From the NCBI GenBank assembly GCA_024227995.1, contig CP100465.1:310001-374000 (forward strand): DNA of 64,000 nt, written 5' to 3'. Origin of the DNA: Halomicrococcus gelatinilyticus. GTDB taxonomy: Archaea; Halobacteriota; Halobacteria; Halobacteriales; Haladaptataceae. The translations under genes and the position numbers were made by a program. Under the pieces are notes generated by a model. The model saw nothing but the letters and a program-made list of their open reading frames with translations, made no database searches and was not told where the DNA came from. Positions 1 to 9,344 of this stretch are shown in pieces (the stretch's first letter is position 1; every line of letters begins with the position of its first letter).

Positions 1-158
1 TCTGCGACGCGTGACCGAAAAATCCTGTCGGTCTGGACGAACGGTCCGGCGTGGCACGCCGGTAAGCCCCGGCTACCGTCCACTAACTGCTGCATAACAA
101 AGTAGTCAGTATTCCAATACCGGTCGTGGTCAGACCGAACTCAGGTCTGTGAGTATAC

Positions 159-1553
159 ATGAACGGGGACGACACGCGGGACACGGCGGCGCGGGAGAGC
201 ACCGCTTCGGAGAGCGACGATACGGACGCGGAGTCGGACGAGCAATCGTTCGACGGACGGAGGGTCGAGACGTTCCGGTTCGACCACGTGGTGCGCGACG
301 GGGACGAGCGCGTCACCCGACACGTCGAGTGGTCGGTCGAGCGCGGTGCGACCAGCGACGACCGGACGTCGGACGACGGGTCGCCGGACGACGGGTCGCC
401 GGACGACCGGACGCCGCTGGCCTCCGACGGGGGCGTCGAACGGGACGACGACGACCGACGTGACGACGCGACGGGACCGGAGCGGACGGACAGCCCGTCG
501 GGCCGGGAGGACGCGGCCGACGGACGGCCGACGAACCCTGGGCGTGCCAGCGAGCGCGCCGACGACCTCGAGGACCGGACCGGCCGCGCGGCGGGACGAG
601 TTCACGCCGCGTGGCACGCGCAGGTCGGCGGCCCCGTCGAGACGTCGCCGGTGGTCCGCGACCGCATGGTGTGTGTCGGGACCGAGGACGGACGCGTCGT
701 GGCCCTCGACAAGCGCGACGGCGTGAGCGAGTGGTCGTTCGAGATGCCGACCGGCGTGGGGACGCCCACCGTGACCGGCGACGCGGTGTACGTCGGCGAC
801 CGGGAGGGCACCCTCCACGCGCTCGAACCCGGAAGCGGCGTCGAACTGTGGCAGTTCGAGACCGACTCGGGCCTCGACCTCTCCCCCGTGGTCGTCGGCG
901 ACGACGTCTTCGTCGCGAACCGCGACGGCGAGGTGTCGATACTGGACGCCGCCACCGGCGAACGCCGCCGCTCGTTCCGCACGGTCACGCGGGCCGCGAG
1001 CTCGCTCACCGTCGCCGACGACACCGTATACGTTTCCGGACTCGACGGCGGCCTGTACGCCCACGGGTTCGACGGGACCGAACGGTTCCGCTTCCGGCCG
1101 TCGCTCGCCGTCGCGGCCGCGCCGACGGTGGCCGACGGCACGGTCTACGTCGGCACGGTGGACGGGGACCGCGCGTTCGCGGTGGACGCCGCGACCGGCG
1201 TGACCCGCTGGGAGTACCGCACCGGCGGTGGCGTCTGGTCCTCGCCCGTCGTCGCCGGCGACGTGGTGTACGTGACGAGTACCGACGGGTCCGTGTACGC
1301 GCTGGACGGCGACCAGGGAACCGTCGAGTGGCGCGTCGCGACCGACGCGCCGATCTGGGGGGCCCCGGCGGTGACCGACGAGGCGGTGTACGTCGCCAAC
1401 GACGACGGACGGACGTTCGCGCTCGACCGTACGACGGGGCGGACCCGCCGGCGGTTCCGTGCGCAGGGCTACGTGGTCTCCGGGCCCGCTGTCGGCCGCC
1501 ACGCGGTGTACGTCGGCGACGTGTCGGGTACCGTCTCCGCCGTCTCGCTGTAG
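159..1553 (+). CDS. PQQ-like beta-propeller repeat protein
   Basis: 464-residue protein. Residues from about 150 to the end are repeated blades with the pattern 'VYVG..dG.lyALd..tG...W.f', typical of the PQQ_2/PQQ_3 (YncE/BamB-like) propeller fold. The first ~145 residues are acidic, low-complexity and probably disordered, and contain an SPDDG repeat. I see no signal peptide or lipobox, so unlike many haloarchaeal propellers it looks cytoplasmic. Such domains usually bind proteins or ligands; without the residues of a quinoprotein dehydrogenase, an enzyme role is not supported. It stands alone, upstream of the glutamate dehydrogenase gene on the same strand. Confidence 0.85.
   Translation: MNGDDTRDTAARESTASESDDTDAESDEQSFDGRRVETFRFDHVVRDGDERVTRHVEWSVERGATSDDRTSDDGSPDDGSPDDRTPLASDGGVERDDDDRRDDATGPERTDSPSGREDAADGRPTNPGRASERADDLEDRTGRAAGRVHAAWHAQVGGPVETSPVVRDRMVCVGTEDGRVVALDKRDGVSEWSFEMPTGVGTPTVTGDAVYVGDREGTLHALEPGSGVELWQFETDSGLDLSPVVVGDDVFVANRDGEVSILDAATGERRRSFRTVTRAASSLTVADDTVYVSGLDGGLYAHGFDGTERFRFRPSLAVAAAPTVADGTVYVGTVDGDRAFAVDAATGVTRWEYRTGGGVWSSPVVAGDVVYVTSTDGSVYALDGDQGTVEWRVATDAPIWGAPAVTDEAVYVANDDGRTFALDRTTGRTRRRFRAQGYVVSGPAVGRHAVYVGDVSGTVSAVSL
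371..400 (+). repeat. 15-bp tandem repeat inside the propeller gene
   Basis: The unit ggacgacgggtcgcc occurs twice in a row (371-385 and 386-400) and begins a third time at 401. It encodes the SPDDG repeats of the disordered N-terminal segment, so slippage would change the linker length in frame. Confidence 0.8.
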
Positions 1554-1690
1554 CGCCACGACCGCCGCTCGTTGTAGCCACCCCAGCCGCCCACTCTCCT
1601 TGTCGTGCTAATCCATACCGTAGCGGTCGGTGATAACAAACACTTTCACCGGTCGCGTCAGAAATTGCCAGCATCGACCCGGAGTGCATC

Positions 1691-2965
1691 ATGTCCGCAA
1701 CAGGAAAACAGGAGACCGAAGAAGAGGAAACGGCCGTCGACACTGCACGACACCAGCTCGAACGCGCGGCGGCGCACCTCGACATCGACGAGGGAATCAT
1801 CGAGCGCCTGAAACACCCCGACCAGGTACATCGCGTCTCGGTGCCGCTGGAGCGCGACGACGGGAGCACGGAGCTGCTGACCGGCTACCGTGCCCAGCAC
1901 GACAGCGTCCGCGGCCCGTTCAAGGGCGGGATGCGCTACCACCCCGGCGTGACGGAGGAGGAGTGCATCGGGCTGTCGATGTGGATGACCTGGAAGTGCG
2001 CGGTGATGGACATCCCGTTCGGCGGCGCGAAGGGCGGCATCGTCGTCAACCCCAAGGACCTCTCGACGGACGAGAAGGAGCGACTGACCCGCCGGTTCAC
2101 CCAGGAGCTGCGCGACTTCGTCGGCCCGATGCACGACATCCCCGCGCCGGACATGGGGACCGACGCGGAGACGATGGCGTGGTTCATGGACGCCTACTCG
2201 ATGCAGGAGGGCGAGACCCAGCCCGGCGTCGTCACCGGTAAGCCGCCGGTCGTCGGCGGGAGCTACGGCCGCGACGAGGCGCCCGGCCGCAGCGTCGCCA
2301 TCGTCACCCGCGAGGCCTGCGACTACTACGACTTCCCGCTCGAGGACACGACCATCGCCGTGCAGGGCTTCGGCAGCGTCGGCGCGAACGCCGCCCGCCT
2401 GCTCGACGACTGGGGCGCGAACGTGGTCGCCGTCAGCGACGTCAACGGCGCCATCTACGACCCGGAGGGGCTCGACACCCGCGACGTCCCGACCCACGAA
2501 GAGGAGCCCGAAGCGGTGATGAGCTACGACGCGCCGCAGAAGCTCTCGAACGAGGAGCTGCTCGAACTCGACGTCGACGTGCTCGTCCCCGCTGCCATCG
2601 GGAACGTCATCACAGCGGAGAACGCCAACGACGTGCAGGCCGACGTCGTCGTCGAGGGCGCCAACGGCCCGACGACGACTGCCGGTGACGAGATCCTCCG
2701 GAAGAACGGTGTCCACGTCGTCCCGGACATCCTGGCGAACGCGGGCGGCGTGACGGTGTCGTACTTCGAGTGGCTCCAGGACATCAACCGCCGCAAGTGG
2801 TCGAAAGAGCGCGTCAACGAGGAACTGGAAGAAGAGATGCTGTCGGCGTGGAACGACGTCCGCGCCGAGGTCGAGGCGCGCGACATCCCGTGGCGCGAGG
2901 CGGCCTACGTCGTCGCGCTCTCGCGCGTCGCCGAGGCCCACGAGGCGCGCGGCCTCTGGCCGTAG
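1691..2965 (+). CDS. gdh: Glu/Leu/Phe/Val-type glutamate dehydrogenase
   Basis: 424 residues, the usual length for the hexameric glutamate dehydrogenase family. It interconverts glutamate with 2-oxoglutarate and ammonia using NAD(P). The substrate-binding region [10 protein letters not shown] (residues ~75-85), the catalytic-lysine stretch FGGAKGG, and the Rossmann motif GFGSVG (about residue 230) are all visible, followed by 'PAAIGNVI' and 'EGANGPTT'. The start ATG is chosen because acidic family-like sequence begins directly after it. The single gene has no obvious operon partner. Cofactor preference cannot be read from sequence alone. Confidence 0.95.
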   Translation: MSATGKQETEEEETAVDTARHQLERAAAHLDIDEGIIERLKHPDQVHRVSVPLERDDGSTELLTGYRAQHDSVRGPFKGGMRYHPGVTEEECIGLSMWMTWKCAVMDIPFGGAKGGIVVNPKDLSTDEKERLTRRFTQELRDFVGPMHDIPAPDMGTDAETMAWFMDAYSMQEGETQPGVVTGKPPVVGGSYGRDEAPGRSVAIVTREACDYYDFPLEDTTIAVQGFGSVGANAARLLDDWGANVVAVSDVNGAIYDPEGLDTRDVPTHEEEPEAVMSYDAPQKLSNEELLELDVDVLVPAAIGNVITAENANDVQADVVVEGANGPTTTAGDEILRKNGVHVVPDILANAGGVTVSYFEWLQDINRRKWSKERVNEELEEEMLSAWNDVRAEVEARDIPWREAAYVVALSRVAEAHEARGLWP

Positions 2966-3113
2966 ACCCCACCTGGCGTCGTCGACGCTGACCGGCGGCC
3001 AGCCCGACACCGCGACAGTTCTCGCCGCTTTCGCCGTTCCGGAAGCCGGACGACGCTCACAAACAGTGCCGCAGGAAGGCAACTTAAGTAGGCTCGTCAC
3101 CACGTGTCACACA

Positions 3114-3278
3114 ATGGTAGAACTTAACGCGCCGAGAAATCGCAAGTGTCTCCGCTGCGGCCGGGAGGAGGAGTGGGACGACTCCGTACACGGGTGGACC
3201 GTCGCCGCGGAGGCCGGCGAACCGTACTGCATCCACGAGTGGGACGTCAACGGCACGCACCCGACTATCGCGGAGTGA
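3114..3278 (+). CDS. HEWD family small zinc-ribbon-like protein
   Basis: 54-residue protein with one CLRCG pair near residue 11 and the signature 'HEWD' near residue 42, which names this haloarchaeal family of unknown function. I chose ATG 3114 over the upstream in-frame ATG at 3066 because a TATA-like aacttaagta (3081-3090) lies about 28 nt before it, giving a leaderless mRNA. It is followed after one nucleotide by cutA, so the two probably share a transcript. Confidence 0.85.
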   Translation: MVELNAPRNRKCLRCGREEEWDDSVHGWTVAAEAGEPYCIHEWDVNGTHPTIAE

Positions 3279-3279
3279 G

Positions 3280-3582
3280 ATGCCCACGGCGTACGTCACC
3301 GCGCCGCCGGACGTCGCGGGCGACCTCGCGGAACTGCTCGTCGAGGAGCGACTCGCAGCCTGCGTGAACCGGTTCCCCTGTACGTCGGTCTACCGCTGGG
3401 AGGGCGAGGTACACCGCGACGAGGAAGTCGTCCTGCTGGCGAAGACGACCGACGAGCGCTGGGACGACCTCGTCGCGCGCGTCGAGGCGGCCCATCCTTA
3501 CGACGTGCCCTGCGTCGAGCGGTTCGAGGAGGCCGACGTCCTCGACGCGTTCGGCGACTGGGTCGACGACGAGGTGGCGTGA
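3280..3582 (+). CDS. cutA: Divalent-cation tolerance protein CutA
   Basis: 100 residues, the normal CutA length. The family features are visible: an N-terminal beta strand 'AYVTAPPD', 'LAACVNRFPCTSVYRWEGEV' in the middle, and the C-terminal 'HPYDVPCVE'. CutA forms very stable trimers and binds Cu(II) and other divalent metals; its physiological role is still debated. The gene starts one base after the HEWD gene stop and its own stop overlaps the next ATG (TGATG), so the three genes look like one operon. Confidence 0.93.
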   Translation: MPTAYVTAPPDVAGDLAELLVEERLAACVNRFPCTSVYRWEGEVHRDEEVVLLAKTTDERWDDLVARVEAAHPYDVPCVERFEEADVLDAFGDWVDDEVA

Positions 3583-3716
3583 TGGACGAGAAGGGACCGT
3601 GGGCGCTCGCGCTGGGGGTTCTCGCCGTCGGGGCCGCCGCGTTCGCCGCCGAACTCCGACGGCGACGGCGCACGGACACCGTAGTGGACGAGCAGGGCGG
3701 AGACGAGACCGGGTGA
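3582..3716 (+). CDS. 44-residue single-span membrane protein
   Basis: Short ORF whose ATG overlaps the cutA stop (TGATG). The protein begins MDEKGPW, has one hydrophobic helix rich in Ala/Gly/Val (residues ~7-23), then a basic cluster LRRRRR and an acidic tail. The arrangement fits a small membrane protein with its positive flank in the cytoplasm. I recognise no family. Translational coupling to cutA is the main support. Confidence 0.6.
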   Translation: MDEKGPWALALGVLAVGAAAFAAELRRRRRTDTVVDEQGGDETG

Positions 3717-3746
3717 CCGTGGGGGCGGGGAACAGGGGTCGGCCGG

Positions 3747-4073
3747 TCAGCGCAGGACGGCCAGCGCGGCGACGCTGTAGGGGACGACGCCGACGAGGTA
3801 CAGCGTGAGGACCGTCGTGAGGTCTGTCGGGAGGTTGGACGTCGCAGACGCGGCTGGCGACCCGCCGGCGTCCCGTTCGTGGCCACCCCCGGCGTCGTCC
3901 TCTATCCCGGGACCGGCGCCGCTGCGGCCCTGCAGGAGCGGAAGAACCAGCAGCGCGACGAGCAGGAACGCGAACGTCGCCAACTGGCCGCCGAAGTACG
4001 CCGCCGGAACGACCGTGATGCCCGCCCCGACGACCGAGTACGCGAGGAGGGCGCGGAGGAGTTTCGACTTCAT
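3747..4073 (-). CDS. Small integral membrane protein, unknown
   Basis: 108 residues with three likely membrane helices: residues ~8-25, ~30-48 and ~88-107. They are separated by a hydrophilic loop with charged and Gly-rich sequence. No family recognised. It is convergent with the cutA operon, with about 30 bp between the stop codons. Confidence 0.65.
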   Translation of the reverse strand: MKSKLLRALLAYSVVGAGITVVPAAYFGGQLATFAFLLVALLVLPLLQGRSGAGPGIEDDAGGGHERDAGGSPAASATSNLPTDLTTVLTLYLVGVVPYSVAALAVLR

Positions 4074-4140
4074 ACCCTGACGTTCACGGCTTCGAACAAA
4101 AAATTACGCTTTCAGGAGTGAACCAAACGGTAGCCCTCTG

Positions 4141-4815
4141 CTACTCCCGCTCCCGCAACGCCTCCAGCACCGCGAGCGTCCCTTCGGCGTACGAGCCGTC
4201 GACCACGACGTCGGCCGCGCGCTGCGCCTTCGCGTCGGCGTTGGCGACGGCGTACGACTCCCCGGCGACGCCGAACGTCGACACGTCGTTCTCGGAGTCG
4301 CCGACGGCGACGAACGCCGCGGGGTCGCGGTCGAGCAGGTCCGCGACCGACTTCAGCCCCTGGCCCTTGCTCACCGAGGGCGGCTTGACGTGGTAGGCGT
4401 AGCCCGTGTCGACGACCTCCAGGCCGTGCTCGCTGGCGAGTTCCTCCAGCGGGCCGAGGGGCTGGTCGCGCTGCACGGCGATCTCGGTCTCGCGCCAGCG
4501 GTTGGTGAGGTCGGACCGGCCCCAGCCGAGGTCGTGGCCCATCTCCCTGTACTCGGTCGCGACCCGACGGGCGGCCTCGCCGTCGCCGTTCACCGTCACG
4601 TCGTCGCGGGCGAGGACGACGCCGCCGTTCTCGGCGATGACGTTCTTCGGCAGGCCGAGGAAGTGCGTCAGGGCGACGGGGTAGGGGAAGGCCTTCCCGG
4701 TGGCGAGGACGACCGGCGCGTCCCAGTCGGGGAGGAGACTGAAGAAGCGCGGGTCGACCGAGTCGTCGCGTCGGGTCATCGTGCCGTCGATGTCGAGGAC
4801 GAGCGGCGGGTCCAT
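4141..4815 (-). CDS. pgp: Phosphoglycolate phosphatase, archaeal HAD type
   Basis: 224 residues. HAD motif I is 'LDIDGTMT' at residues 7-14, the motif II threonine is in 'VLATGK', and motif IV 'VAVGDSENDVSTF' lies near residue 170. This matches the archaeal phosphoglycolate phosphatase branch (Cof-like cap). The enzyme removes phosphate from 2-phosphoglycolate, a toxic by-product of DNA repair and oxygenation reactions. HAD phosphatases are promiscuous, so the substrate is inferred from family. Confidence 0.88.
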   Translation of the reverse strand: MDPPLVLDIDGTMTRRDDSVDPRFFSLLPDWDAPVVLATGKAFPYPVALTHFLGLPKNVIAENGGVVLARDDVTVNGDGEAARRVATEYREMGHDLGWGRSDLTNRWRETEIAVQRDQPLGPLEELASEHGLEVVDTGYAYHVKPPSVSKGQGLKSVADLLDRDPAAFVAVGDSENDVSTFGVAGESYAVANADAKAQRAADVVVDGSYAEGTLAVLEALRERE

Positions 4816-4913
4816 GCCGTGAGGTTCGGACGACCGATATTTAATCTCGGCGGCTGGACTGGCGAAGTTGTCCGACGGCAGCGGTGGAGACGGTCACGTC
4901 CGTCGGCTTCGGC

Positions 4914-6464
4914 TCACTCCTCGCGCGCCCAGTCCCGCGACCGCTCGACGGCCTCGCTCCAGCGTTCGTACTTCCGGTCGGCCTCCGCCGGGTCCATCTG
5001 CGGCGCGAACTCGCGGTCGACGCGCCAGTTCGACCGGAGGTCGTCGAGGTCCTCCCAGTAGCCCACCGAGAGGCCGGCGGCGTACGCGGCCCCGAGCGCC
5101 GTCGTCTCGTCGACCACGGGCCGGACCACGTCGGCGTCGACGACGTCGGCCTGGAGCTGGCAGAGGAAGTTGTTCTTCACCGCGCCGCCGTCGACCTTCA
5201 GCGTCCCGACGTCCAGTCCGGCGTCGGCCGCCATCGCCTCCAGCACGTCCCGGGTCTGGTAGGCGATGGCCTCCAGGGTCGCGCGGACCACGTGCTCGCG
5301 CCGCGTCCCGCGCGTCATGCCGACGATGGTGCCGCGGGCGCGCTGGTCCCAGTGGGGCGCACCCAGGCCGGTGAACGCCGGGACGACGTAGACGCCGTCG
5401 GTCGAGTCGGCCCGCCGGGCGAGCCGTTCGGTGTCCGCCGGTTCGTCGACGAATCCCACGTCCGCCAGCCACTCGATGGCCGCACCGGTGGCGAAGATGG
5501 ACCCCTCGAGCGCGTACCGGACCGGTTCGTCGGCGCGCTGGAACGCGACCGTCGTGAGCAGTCCGTTGTCGCTCTCGACCGCCGTCGTGCCGGTGTTCTG
5601 CAGGACGAAGCTCCCCGTGCCGTAGGTGTTCTTGGCGTCGCCCTCGTCGAAGCAGGTCTGGCCGAACAGCGCCGCCTGCTGGTCGCCGAGCGCGCCCGCG
5701 ACGGGCACTGCGGCGTCGAGGAACCCTTCGGGGTCGGTGTAGCCGTACGGCTCGGCGGGGCTGGACGGTCGCACTTCGGGAAGGATGGCCCGCGGCACCC
5801 GGAACTCCGCGAGCAGTTCGTCGTCCCACGCCATCTCGTGCACGTCGAACAGCATCGTACGGCTCGCGTTCGTCACGTCGGTGACGTGTTCGCCGGTCAG
5901 CCGGTAGATCAGCCACGAGTCGACGGTGCCGAAGGCCAGTTCGCCGGCCTCGGCGCGCTCCCGGAGGTCGGCGACGCGTGCGCGCTCCACCTCGATCGGG
6001 TCGGCCTCGTCGAGCAGCCACTCGACCTTCGTCGCGGAGAAGTAGGCGTCCGGCTGGAGTCCCGTCTTCGTCCGTATCTCCTCGGCCCGTCCCTGCTCCG
6101 CCAGTTGCTCGACGCGGTCGGTCGTCCGCCGGTCCTGCCAGACGATGGCGTCGTGGACCGGTTCGCCCGTCTCCTCGTCCCACAGGAGCGTCGTCTCGCG
6201 CTGGTTGGTCACGCCGACGGCAGCGAGCTGGCCGGCTCCCACGTCGGCCGCGTCGAGTGCGTCCCCGACGACCTGCTTCGTGTTCTCCCAGATCTCCATC
6301 GGGTCGTGCTCGACCCACCCCGGTTCGGGGTAGAACTGCTCGTGCGTCTCGTAGGCGCTGCCGACGACCGTGCCGGCGCGGTCGAACACCATGAACCGCG
6401 TCCCGGTGGTCCCCTGGTCGATGGCGCCCACGTAGGCGTCGTCGGCGCCCGGCGTGTCGTTCAT
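4914..6464 (-). CDS. glpK: Glycerol kinase
   Basis: 516 residues, FGGY-family kinase of normal length. Visible landmarks are the N-terminal phosphate loop 'IDQGTTGTRFMVFD', the glycerol-binding 'TNQRETT', 'IYRLTGEHVTDVTNASRT', 'GDQQAALFGQ', and the C-terminal 'DGGAVKNNFL'. It phosphorylates glycerol to sn-glycerol-3-phosphate, the entry step for glycerol that haloarchaea obtain from Dunaliella-type algae. No glpABC dehydrogenase genes are next to it here, which is unusual for haloarchaea. Confidence 0.96.
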   Translation of the reverse strand: MNDTPGADDAYVGAIDQGTTGTRFMVFDRAGTVVGSAYETHEQFYPEPGWVEHDPMEIWENTKQVVGDALDAADVGAGQLAAVGVTNQRETTLLWDEETGEPVHDAIVWQDRRTTDRVEQLAEQGRAEEIRTKTGLQPDAYFSATKVEWLLDEADPIEVERARVADLRERAEAGELAFGTVDSWLIYRLTGEHVTDVTNASRTMLFDVHEMAWDDELLAEFRVPRAILPEVRPSSPAEPYGYTDPEGFLDAAVPVAGALGDQQAALFGQTCFDEGDAKNTYGTGSFVLQNTGTTAVESDNGLLTTVAFQRADEPVRYALEGSIFATGAAIEWLADVGFVDEPADTERLARRADSTDGVYVVPAFTGLGAPHWDQRARGTIVGMTRGTRREHVVRATLEAIAYQTRDVLEAMAADAGLDVGTLKVDGGAVKNNFLCQLQADVVDADVVRPVVDETTALGAAYAAGLSVGYWEDLDDLRSNWRVDREFAPQMDPAEADRKYERWSEAVERSRDWAREE

Positions 6465-6596
6465 GCGTGGTCCTGTCTATCTCCCCCAAGATAAACGCTC
6501 GTCCTCGCCCCGTCGCAGCGGGCAGGAGCGACGACGACGGCCGCAGGCCTGCCCTTCGACGCTACTCTTTAGTCTGATGAGAGCGTCCTCCGTGGG

Positions 6597-7865
6597 GTGG
6601 CGGGACTCCACGACGCCATCGTGTCGACCTCGCTGGACAGCAACGTCGTTCGCGTCATCATCGCCGGCGCGCTCGGCCTGTTCCTCGGCCTCGAACGGGA
6701 GTGGTCCCACAAGAGCGCGGGCATCCGGACGTTCACACTCGTCAGCCTGCTGGGTGCGGTGTTCACCATCGTCGACCGGGACGTGCTGCTGTTCCTGGGC
6801 GGCCTGCTCGTCATCGTCCAGGGCGTGCTGCTGGCGGTCCAGGGACTGCTGACGGACGAGAGCGAGGGGCTGTCGCTGACCACCTCCGTCTCGATGCTGG
6901 TGACGTTCGGCGTCGGCGTGCTGGTCGCGGAGGGATACGTCATCGTCGGCGTCACCGTCGCCGTCGTGTCCTCGCTGCTGCTCGTCCTGAAGCGCGAACT
7001 CCACAGTTTCGCGTGGGGGCTCTCCCGCGAGGAACTGCGGTCCGCGGGCGAGTTCGCCATCCTCGCGTTCGTCGTCTACCCGCTGCTGCCCACGGGCGAC
7101 GTCAGGATGGGGAGCGTCACGGTCAACCCGCGACTGGTCTGGACGATGGTCGTCACCGTCGCCGCCATCGGCATGGTCAACTACGTGCTCATCGAGACCT
7201 ACGACGGTCGTGGCATCGCCGTGACGGGGTTCTTCGGCGGACTCGCGTCCTCGACGGCGGTCGTCGGGACGATGCTCGACCACGTCCGCCAGCACCCCGA
7301 GTCGGCCTCCTACGGCGTGGCGGCCATCCTGCTCGCCGACGCGGCGATGGCGCTCCGGAACCTCGTCATCGCCGTCGCGTTCACGTTCGGTACGCCCCGC
7401 GGCCCGCTGGTCGGCGTTGTCGTCCCGCTGGGGGTCGTCGTCGTCGGGAGCGTCGTCGTCGCGGCCTCCACCGCCGACTGGTCCGAGCAGGTCGACATCG
7501 ACCTCGAGAGCCCCTTCTCGCTCCGGAACGTCCTCGGGTTCGGTGCCATCTTCGCGCTGGTGGTCCTCGGCGGTGCGGTCACGCAGGAGCAGTTCGGCCA
7601 GACCGGCTTCTACGTGACCGCACTGCTGTCCGGACTGGTGTCGAGCGCGGGCGTGACCGCCTCCGCCGTCACGCTCTACACCGGCGGAAACCTCGAGGGG
7701 CCGACGGCCGTCTTCGGCGTCCTGCTGGCGACCGCGTCCAGCGTCTTCGTCAAGGCGGCGCTGACCGCCTCGGCTCCCGACCGGGCGTTCGCCTACCGGG
7801 TCGCCGTCTGGAGCGCGGTGTTGCTGGTCGGCGCGGGAGCGGCGGCGCTCGTCGTCGCCGTGTGA
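6597..7865 (+). CDS. MgtC/SapB family membrane protein with DUF4010
   Basis: 422 residues with ~12 hydrophobic helices. The N-terminal third carries the MgtC/SapB signature (GLFLGLEREWSHKSAGIRT, then LLGAVFTIVDRD), and the rest matches the DUF4010 extension. Bacterial MgtC relates to Mg2+ and virulence; the function of this long archaeal form is unknown. The start is GTG 6597, which lies about 28 nt after a TATA-like ctctttag (~6564-6571). GTG 6621 is an alternative. Confidence 0.85.
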   Translation: MAGLHDAIVSTSLDSNVVRVIIAGALGLFLGLEREWSHKSAGIRTFTLVSLLGAVFTIVDRDVLLFLGGLLVIVQGVLLAVQGLLTDESEGLSLTTSVSMLVTFGVGVLVAEGYVIVGVTVAVVSSLLLVLKRELHSFAWGLSREELRSAGEFAILAFVVYPLLPTGDVRMGSVTVNPRLVWTMVVTVAAIGMVNYVLIETYDGRGIAVTGFFGGLASSTAVVGTMLDHVRQHPESASYGVAAILLADAAMALRNLVIAVAFTFGTPRGPLVGVVVPLGVVVVGSVVVAASTADWSEQVDIDLESPFSLRNVLGFGAIFALVVLGGAVTQEQFGQTGFYVTALLSGLVSSAGVTASAVTLYTGGNLEGPTAVFGVLLATASSVFVKAALTASAPDRAFAYRVAVWSAVLLVGAGAAALVVAV

Positions 7866-7880
7866 CCGCGTTCACAACGA

Positions 7881-7890
7881 ATTTTTTAAA
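7881..7890 (+). promoter_or_regulatory. TATA box of the aminotransferase gene
   Basis: attttttaaa centred about 29 nt before ATG 7915. This is the spacing expected for a haloarchaeal promoter making a leaderless transcript. Confidence 0.65.
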
Positions 7891-7914
7891 CCGGGGGTCT
7901 CCGTAATCCGGTGC

Positions 7915-9246
7915 ATGGACCGACATACCGCAGAGCCCCAGGTCCGAGAGATGCCGGGCGCGAAGGCCCAGGAGTGGGTCGACTACCACCAGCAGTTCTC
8001 GGCCCCCTCCACGTACGTCTACGAATTCGTCTGGGACATCACCGCGGACGCCGACGGCCCGTTCTGTACGGACGTCGACGGGAACGTGCTGCTCGACTTC
8101 ACGAGCCACGTCGCCGCCGCCCCGCTCGGGTACAACAACCCGAAGATCATGGACAAGATCGACGAGTTCGACATCGTCGACCCCACGAAGATCGCGGGAC
8201 AGGACTTCTACACGTCCGGTGGCTGGCCGCCGGAGGACCCCGAGTTCCCCGGGCCATCACAGTTGATGGACCGCCTGACCGACATCGCCGGCCACTACGA
8301 AATGGACACCGTCTTCCTCTCGAACAGCGGGGCCGAGGCGGTCGAGAACGCCATCAAGATCTCCTACCAGAACGGCGGTCACCGCGCGTTCACCTTCGAC
8401 GGCGCGTTCCACGGCCGGACCCTCGGCGCGCTCAGTCTCAACCGCTCGAAGGTCGCCCACCGCAAGGGGTACCCAGAGATCGGCGGCGTCGTCAGCGTCC
8501 CCTACTGTAGCTGTGACGGCGACTGCACCTGCGGATGGAAGACCGACGGCCCCGGCGGCAACGTCGTCGCCGACAAACTCGACCCCGACCAGGGCGTCAT
8601 CGACCCCGAGGAGGTCGCGTTCGTCATCCTCGAACCCGTCCAGGGCGAGGGCGGCTACCGCATCCCGAACGACGAGTTCGTCCGGGACGTCGCCGCCATC
8701 CGCGACCGCTACGACGTGAACGTCATCGCCGACGAGATACAGTCCGGCCTGGGCCGCACCGGCGAGATGTGGGGCGTCGACCACCTCGACCTCGAACCGG
8801 ACGTCATCACCAGCGCCAAGGGACTCCGCGTCGGCGCGACCATCTCGCGCTCCGACGTCTTCCCCGAGGACACCGGCCGTCTCTCCTCGACGTGGGGCGC
8901 GGGCGACGTGCTCTCGTCGCTGCAGGGCGCACTCACCATCGACGCCATCCACGAGCACGACCTCCTCGCGAACGCCGTCGCGCGCGGTCGGCAGGCGCGC
9001 GAGACCATCGAGGACGCCGACCCGGAGACCGTCGTCGACGTCCGCGGTCGCGGCCTGATGCTCGCCGTCGAGTTCGACACCAAAGAGCGCCGCGAGGCCG
9101 TCGTCGACGCGGCGCTGAAGCGCGGCCTCCTCACCCTCGGCTGCGGGTACAAGACGCTGCGTATCCTCCCGCCGCTCGACGTCACCGAGCGCGAGATCGA
9201 CCTGGGCATCGACCTCCTCCTCGACGCCATCGAGGACGCGTCCTGA
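7915..9246 (+). CDS. Class III PLP-dependent aminotransferase
   Basis: 443 residues, omega-aminotransferase fold (GABA, ornithine and lysine aminotransferase superfamily). Visible are 'SNSGAEAVENAIK' (phosphate binding), 'FHGRTLGAL', 'EPVQGEGGY', 'ADEIQSGLGRTG', and 'SAKGLRVGATI', where the Lys binds PLP. Substrate cannot be assigned. An odd feature is a cysteine cluster C-x-C-x3-C-x-C at residues 198-206, inserted just before the 'PGG' segment; it looks like a metal site not needed by the basic fold. Confidence 0.9.
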   Translation: MDRHTAEPQVREMPGAKAQEWVDYHQQFSAPSTYVYEFVWDITADADGPFCTDVDGNVLLDFTSHVAAAPLGYNNPKIMDKIDEFDIVDPTKIAGQDFYTSGGWPPEDPEFPGPSQLMDRLTDIAGHYEMDTVFLSNSGAEAVENAIKISYQNGGHRAFTFDGAFHGRTLGALSLNRSKVAHRKGYPEIGGVVSVPYCSCDGDCTCGWKTDGPGGNVVADKLDPDQGVIDPEEVAFVILEPVQGEGGYRIPNDEFVRDVAAIRDRYDVNVIADEIQSGLGRTGEMWGVDHLDLEPDVITSAKGLRVGATISRSDVFPEDTGRLSSTWGAGDVLSSLQGALTIDAIHEHDLLANAVARGRQARETIEDADPETVVDVRGRGLMLAVEFDTKERREAVVDAALKRGLLTLGCGYKTLRILPPLDVTEREIDLGIDLLLDAIEDAS

Positions 9247-9344
9247 GACCGCCGGAAAGCGGGTCTGCAGCACTCTTCGCTTCCGTCTTCTCTTCCCTCT
9301 CCACTTCCGTCTCTCCTTCCGTTCCCCCTGCCTTCGTCTCGGAG

